From positions 20,646 through 84,645 of the forward strand of contig JBFXGM010000023.1 of assembly GCA_050178015.1 (NCBI GenBank): a stretch of 64,000 bases of DNA, read 5' to 3'. Shown piece after piece: positions 60,542 to 64,000 of this stretch; the stretch's first letter is position 1, and each line of letters starts with the position of its first letter. The stretch is from Gaoshiqia sp050178015. Lineage in GTDB: Bacteria; Bacteroidota; Bacteroidia; Bacteroidales; Prolixibacteraceae. Under the pieces are notes generated by a model that worked only from the letters and a program-made list of their open reading frames with translations, was not told where the DNA came from and did not search any database. The translations under genes and the position numbers were made by a program.

Positions 60542-62227
60542 TTATTCCATATACCCTTTGTAATCGCAAATACTAAAGACTTCCTGAATATCTGCAGCGG
60601 TTTTTACCTGTTCGAATAGATTCTCGAAGTGTACAAAAACATCATCTAAATTTTCGAGTACCGGATTTTCAGCCAGAGTGTTCGTAATTTGTTCGATTGA
60701 AAAAAGCAGATAGTGTCTTAAATGGCCTGCAACTAATTCAAGGTTGGCAGACGCACGACCTTCATGTACTACTTCATTTCGGATGCGATATATTCGAGTA
60801 AGATGTTGATCCAACCGTTTAAGGTGTTTTTCCAGTGAAGTTTTAATTTCCTTTTTAGCATAGAACAGACCAATGTATTTCGTCAACCGGTGATATGCTA
60901 AGGCGTCATCGATACAAAGCTGCTGAATTGCTTTCAATGTTGCTTCTGAAAACAAATGCGTTCTATTTATTGGCTGCCCATCATGCTGAATGGAAAAGCG
61001 ATTTAAGGTGTCAATTAAGTAATTAGCTCGACGCTGCAAATAAAAGGAAGAGTTCAAAGCTGTGAAAAACACTTTAATCCGTTTAATGGAGTCCTCCTCT
61101 GTAAATTCGGATGAGTAAAGTTGCTCAAAGCCGATCCAATAATTCAAAATTTTGTGTTCCAAATCAGCTGATTCATTACCTAATTTGTAGAAACGAATCG
61201 CCGATCTCAGCTTCTCTCTCGCAGTAGTCCCCTCGGCGATTGAATCATAATTTCTTGAAAAACGATCAAATTCTTGTTCCTGATACGCGTAATACCCATC
61301 CAGAATATCTGCCAAGGGTTCCATCCGAAACCGATGAGACCCCAAATGGTAACAGAAAACTTGTTTGTCCAGAATAATTGAATTATCACTTTGATGAAGT
61401 ATGTTTACATCAATCACTTCAGAAATACGCGGATATGATTTTTTAATAACCTCTTTAAAATCATAACCATTCATTCCCGTAGCAATAAATAATTCGTCAT
61501 TCTTTAAACTCTTGAATGCATTGTTTATAGAGGGATTATTCTGAAATCGGAAAGGCAACTCTGACAAGGTATCCAAAGACAACGAATTGACCCGAAAGGC
61601 ATCCTTGTCCGTTAGTTTTATTTTAAATATTACTCTGTAGGATTCAGGATCATGATTAAACGTATCACATAACTTTTCGATGGACTGAGTTAAATCTTCA
61701 ACATCGATTACTAAATCGGAAAACTTACGTATTCGACTTTTTATGAAAGATCTCGAATAACCAGCATACATTAGCTCACTCATCAACCAAGAAGCTAAAC
61801 AATTTAACTTTTTTATTTGAGTGCGATCATCTGCTACAAGTATTGTCTTGATTTGACTAAATAGATTGTTTCTGAAACCACTGTTTACTGAAATTAGACT
61901 CCTTGATAATAAAGAAAGCGATCTGATTTTTTGATCTGATTTTAGCGAGTTCTTAAGAATCACAAAGACTTGGTCTTTTAGGTATTTCCCAAATTCGAAA
62001 ACATCGGCTATATTCTCGTTTTCTAAAAGAGAAATAGCTTCTTCAATAACTACAGAGATTGTTGGATCGTATCGCTTGATTTGCTTATTATTGTATTTGA
62101 CAATACACTGATCCAATTCTTTGAAAATACTAAGAGGAGTATGCAAACTAACCCGGTATGAGTCGAAAGTTTTTTGGTTTAGTAATTCGTTACATCGACT
62201 GACAAAGTATTTTGTAGCATTATTCAT
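60542..62227 (-). CDS. HEPN-like protein with RNxxxH motif
   Basis: A 561-residue protein of mostly helical composition. The C-terminal 120 residues contain RIYRIRNEVVHEGRASANLELVAGHLRHYLLFSIEQI, in which RNEVVH (483-488) matches the R(N)x3H active site of HEPN-type RNases such as those of the ApeA kind. The preceding LEHKILNYWIGFEQLYSSEF and the N-terminal half have no recognised domain. HEPN proteins in accessory regions are frequently toxins or abortive-infection effectors, often triggered by phage. Here the gene sits beyond tRNA-Ala in a region of lower GC, with a candidate small RNA behind it. Without a homologue the defence role is inference. Confidence 0.65.
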   Translation of the reverse strand: MNNATKYFVSRCNELLNQKTFDSYRVSLHTPLSIFKELDQCIVKYNNKQIKRYDPTISVVIEEAISLLENENIADVFEFGKYLKDQVFVILKNSLKSDQKIRSLSLLSRSLISVNSGFRNNLFSQIKTILVADDRTQIKKLNCLASWLMSELMYAGYSRSFIKSRIRKFSDLVIDVEDLTQSIEKLCDTFNHDPESYRVIFKIKLTDKDAFRVNSLSLDTLSELPFRFQNNPSINNAFKSLKNDELFIATGMNGYDFKEVIKKSYPRISEVIDVNILHQSDNSIILDKQVFCYHLGSHRFRMEPLADILDGYYAYQEQEFDRFSRNYDSIAEGTTAREKLRSAIRFYKLGNESADLEHKILNYWIGFEQLYSSEFTEEDSIKRIKVFFTALNSSFYLQRRANYLIDTLNRFSIQHDGQPINRTHLFSEATLKAIQQLCIDDALAYHRLTKYIGLFYAKKEIKTSLEKHLKRLDQHLTRIYRIRNEVVHEGRASANLELVAGHLRHYLLFSIEQITNTLAENPVLENLDDVFVHFENLFEQVKTAADIQEVFSICDYKGYME

Positions 62228-62256
62228 TGTTAATCCAATTTTTTGCGCTAATTTTG
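62227..62256 (+). promoter_or_regulatory. promoter of the candidate small RNA
   Basis: TTG (62227-62229), 19 bases, then TAATTTTG (62249-62256): good agreement with TTTG / TAnnTTTG. It points away from the HEPN gene, on the plus strand, where no protein gene follows. Confidence 0.6.
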
Positions 62257-62262
62257 TTTTGT

Positions 62263-62380
62263 AAAGAAGATCATCATTATTAAAAATATAAGATGGGAGA
62301 CAGTGATTGCGAACAATCCGTTGGGAGTTTTCAGTCCAGTTCTCCCTGAAGAAATTAGCCCGGTCATCCGGGCTTTTTTG
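62263..62380 (+). ncRNA. candidate small RNA with its own promoter and terminator
   Basis: About 115 bases downstream of a consensus promoter, ending in a Rho-independent terminator. Internal structure is visible: GATTG-CGAA-CAATC (62305-62318) and GGGAG (62323-62327) with CTCCC (62342-62346). A short frame of 18 codons (ATG at 62293) exists, but is not protein-like. It is antisense to nothing annotated. An RNA antitoxin or regulator for the neighbouring genes is possible. Confidence 0.5.
62357..62379 (+). terminator. terminator of the candidate small RNA
   Basis: AGCCCGG (62357-62363), loop tcat, CCGGGCT (62368-62374), followed by six T. It is oriented on the plus strand although both neighbouring protein genes are on the minus strand. 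Confidence 0.75.
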
Positions 62381-62390
62381 TACTTTATAT

Positions 62391-63329
62391 TCACAAGTTT
62401 TTAATTTTAGGGCGGAAGAATCTATCGAATTTCTCCAGCGTTTCCATAAACCATTGGTGTTGTTCCGGCCAGTTTGATTTGTCTGCCACGTTCACTGCCT
62501 TTTCCAAGCGAACGAGTGATACTTTTCTATCGGGTAATTCATCCCAAAATATCGTTTCTCCTAGTTCTACTGTAGACAATTCCTGATATTTTGACTTTAA
62601 AATGCCAAAGTGTTCTTTTGAGTTGGACGTATTGATTGTCAGTTCAACCCTAATGAAACCATCTCGAACACTAGCTACCGCTGCTAGATAAATATCCGTT
62701 TTTCCCAAGGTGAAACTTGACCAATGTTGTGGTTGAGGCTTCTGTGGTTTCAACTTTGTTCCGCTATCTGAGAAATATTGTTTCATCGCCTGCCAATACT
62801 CCAAGTTTAACGCTTTTGTCTCGGTAAGTCCTTGGTTTTGGGTGGTTGCTTTAACTGCTTTCGCCCAGTCGTTTGGCTTACTCACAATCTGGAAAAACGG
62901 AGCTGGAAGACTATCGCCGATTCGATAGACCTCTATCTCAATTCCGAAGAAATTGAACTTTTCATCAGTAATCTTATTAAGCCAATCGATAGCCGCCCGG
63001 TGCTCTTCGGTAAATTTCTTAGCAATCCAGATAATTGTTACGGCGTCGAGGCCAGCCGCGTAGGTGAGAATTTGCCCTAAGTGGGTGTGATCGGTTTTTT
63101 CGAGCTGATTCTCGACAAGGATATTGTGATCGTCAATGGTGCTACGGCACAAAATATCTGCACGAAAAGGGCCAACATTTTTCTCTTGCTGAACAACTTC
63201 CAGTTCGATGCCAATCTCATCGCCCAAAAGTTCCATATTTTCTTTTTTTGCCAGCCAAGGCGTAAAATCGCTGGCCTCACCATTCCACAGTTGGCGGATG
63301 TCTACTTTTTCGAGTTTACCGATTTTCAT
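62391..63329 (-). CDS. DUF4268-type protein with PD-(D/E)XK nuclease-like domain
   Basis: The 312-residue protein has an N-terminal half resembling PD-(D/E)XK nucleases: NVGPFRADILCRSTIDDHNILVENQLEKTDHTHLGQILTYAAGLDAVTIIWIAKKFTEEHRAAIDWLN, with Asp58 and the pair Glu73-x-Gln75 at the usual positions, a variant found in many DUF4268-linked proteins. The C-terminal part (from about 180, YWQAMKQYFSD...) is DUF4268. The family is found near restriction or defence genes; its activity is not shown. The ATG at 63329 is used, as the frame extension begins at TTG. Confidence 0.75.
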   Translation of the reverse strand: MKIGKLEKVDIRQLWNGEASDFTPWLAKKENMELLGDEIGIELEVVQQEKNVGPFRADILCRSTIDDHNILVENQLEKTDHTHLGQILTYAAGLDAVTIIWIAKKFTEEHRAAIDWLNKITDEKFNFFGIEIEVYRIGDSLPAPFFQIVSKPNDWAKAVKATTQNQGLTETKALNLEYWQAMKQYFSDSGTKLKPQKPQPQHWSSFTLGKTDIYLAAVASVRDGFIRVELTINTSNSKEHFGILKSKYQELSTVELGETIFWDELPDRKVSLVRLEKAVNVADKSNWPEQHQWFMETLEKFDRFFRPKIKNL

Positions 63330-63533
63330 TTTATTCAATTATTTCAAATAAATACTCACTCATGCCTGCTGCTTTAAAGATCCGCTGCCAAGGGTTATCC
63401 AAGCACCCATATTGAGTGTCCAGTTGAATGTTTCTGAACTTGGACAGCGTTTCGTTTCTTAATCCTCAAATAGAACTTTCAGAACCTCTCCATCTTGTCA
63501 TCATTCTTATCCATCAGTTGTAAAAACTCCTTT

Positions 63534-63873
63534 TTACTTACTCCAATTCTTGTAAGCGCCTGATCTAATTGCGTTGAGAGCGAGTTTAAGTCTTTCTCTA
63601 TTGATGTATTTTGCTGATAGATCGTTGAGTAGGGCCATAGCATTAGTGAAGTCTTCAACCTGGCTGGCAAATTTTCCATGCTCACCAGCTTTTCCTTCTT
63701 TAATGTCTCCAATAATTTGTTTATTTCGCTCTTCAAGTTGATATCCGAAAGCTCTTCGATCTGCTTCAAATCTTTCTGAAAGCTCTCTTCTTTCTGTTTC
63801 AAAAGTTTCTCCGGCTGTTCTAATATCTCCCTCAATTCGGTGGATTTCTTCCATCTCTTCTCTCTTATTCCAT
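63534..63873 (-). pseudogene. gene truncated by an IS256-family insertion, 5' end missing
   Basis: An open frame reading ...NKREEMEEIHRIEGDIRTAGETFETERRELSERFEADRRAFGYQLEERNKQIIGDIKEGKAGEHGKFASQ... and ending RLKLALNAIRSGAYKNWSK. It stays open to the point where IS sequence begins (63874), so the true start was lost. RNY codon pattern and composition favour this frame over another, longer frame in the same strand that starts inside the IS end. It is helical and charged with a coiled-coil look. An internal ATG (63854) could still give a 106-residue product. No family recognised. Confidence 0.55.
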
Positions 63874-64000
63874 GAGACTGTAAACTGAACTCTGTCTGCA
63901 AGTATTAATTTTGTAGGACAGAATTATGGAATCAGAAGAATTTAAAGCGATGCAAGCCAAAGCGCTTGAACAGTTAAGAAGTGGTCAATCTTTGACTGGT
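63874..64000 (+). mobile_element. left end of an IS256-family insertion sequence, partial
   Basis: GAGACTGTAAACTG at 63874 resembles the terminal inverted repeat of Bacteroidota IS256 elements, and the transposase start follows 52 bases later. The element runs off the right edge, so its other end and target duplication cannot be seen. Confidence 0.6.
63926..64000 (+). CDS. IS256-family transposase, N-terminal part only
   Basis: Twenty-five codons are present: MESEEFKAMQAKALEQLRSGQSLTG. The pattern (short acidic-basic helix, then KALEQLRSGQSLTGK in family members) is typical of the N terminus of mutator-type IS256 transposases in Bacteroidota. The rest, including the DDE residues, lies outside the window. 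Confidence 0.7.
   Translation, partial: MESEEFKAMQAKALEQLRSGQSLTG

Noticed and set aside
63479..63901. A 140-codon minus-strand frame near the right edge
   Set aside because: It starts inside the IS256 end and overlaps, in another phase, the frame 63534-63873, which has the better codon pattern (purine first, pyrimidine third).

Overview
The window reads as a chromosomal segment of a Gram-negative Bacteroidota, most likely of the Marinilabiliales/Prolixibacteraceae kind. The grounds are: a giant SprA translocon subunit of the type IX secretion system, the ftsX-DUF3098-truB-queA neighbourhood, an rpsP with a long alanine/glutamate-rich tail, paired TonB proteins, class II (B12-dependent) ribonucleotide reductase, and repeated Bacteroidota-type promoters (TTTG / TAnnTTTG). 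Gene starts mostly lack a Shine-Dalgarno sequence. No plasmid or phage structural genes are visible.

Layout. 1-3.2 kb: a cut-off membrane protein gene, a U32-family protein and two small haem-binding (CxxCH) periplasmic proteins. 3.2-12.5 kb: an operon pdxA-ruvA-sprA on the minus strand. 12.6-17.4 kb: an operon wbpE-wbpD-wbpA-wbpB (plus a nitroreductase) for UDP-2,3-diacetamido-2,3-dideoxy-glucuronic acid, interrupted by a cluster of 25-base inverted repeats. 17.9-21.7 kb: an AT-rich insert with a type IV McrB/McrC restriction system, bordered by two long imperfect palindromes. 22-29 kb: two glycosyltransferases, a methyltransferase, a flippase and a YfhO-type membrane protein, continuing the envelope polysaccharide theme. 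29-34 kb: housekeeping genes ftsX, DUF3098, truB, queA, rnhA, waaA.

34.2-37.2 kb: nrdJ with a structured leader. 37-41.5 kb: small secreted proteins, a LytS/LytTR two-component pair and upp. 41.5-46.4 kb: a translationally coupled envelope operon (two polysaccharide deacetylase-like proteins, a FemAB-like and a GNAT acyltransferase) behind radC. 46.5-48.6 kb: tRNA-Glu/rpsT, oxyR with a recognisable OxyR operator, and a SPOUT RNA methyltransferase. 48.7-58.3 kb: a lipoprotein, a polyphosphate kinase fused in frame to an ArsC-like domain, a GNAT, prfB with a programmed +1 frameshift, a lipoprotein, rpsP, hflX and two tandem TonB proteins.

58.4-64 kb looks like an accessory island starting at tRNA-Ala(GGC). 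A tandem 12-bp repeat lies just behind the tRNA terminator, followed by a DUF6266 protein, 1.3 kb of palindrome-rich non-coding DNA, a HEPN-like protein with an RNxxxH motif, a candidate small RNA with its own promoter and terminator, a DUF4268/PD-(D/E)XK-like protein, and a gene cut off by an IS256-family element that runs off the window.

The points most worth a second look are the PPK1-ArsC fusion, the HEPN/sRNA/nuclease-like cluster behind tRNA-Ala, the palindrome-bounded McrBC insert whose McrB carries two EVE-like reader domains, and the strand-specific G-U paired hairpin inside the wbp operon.
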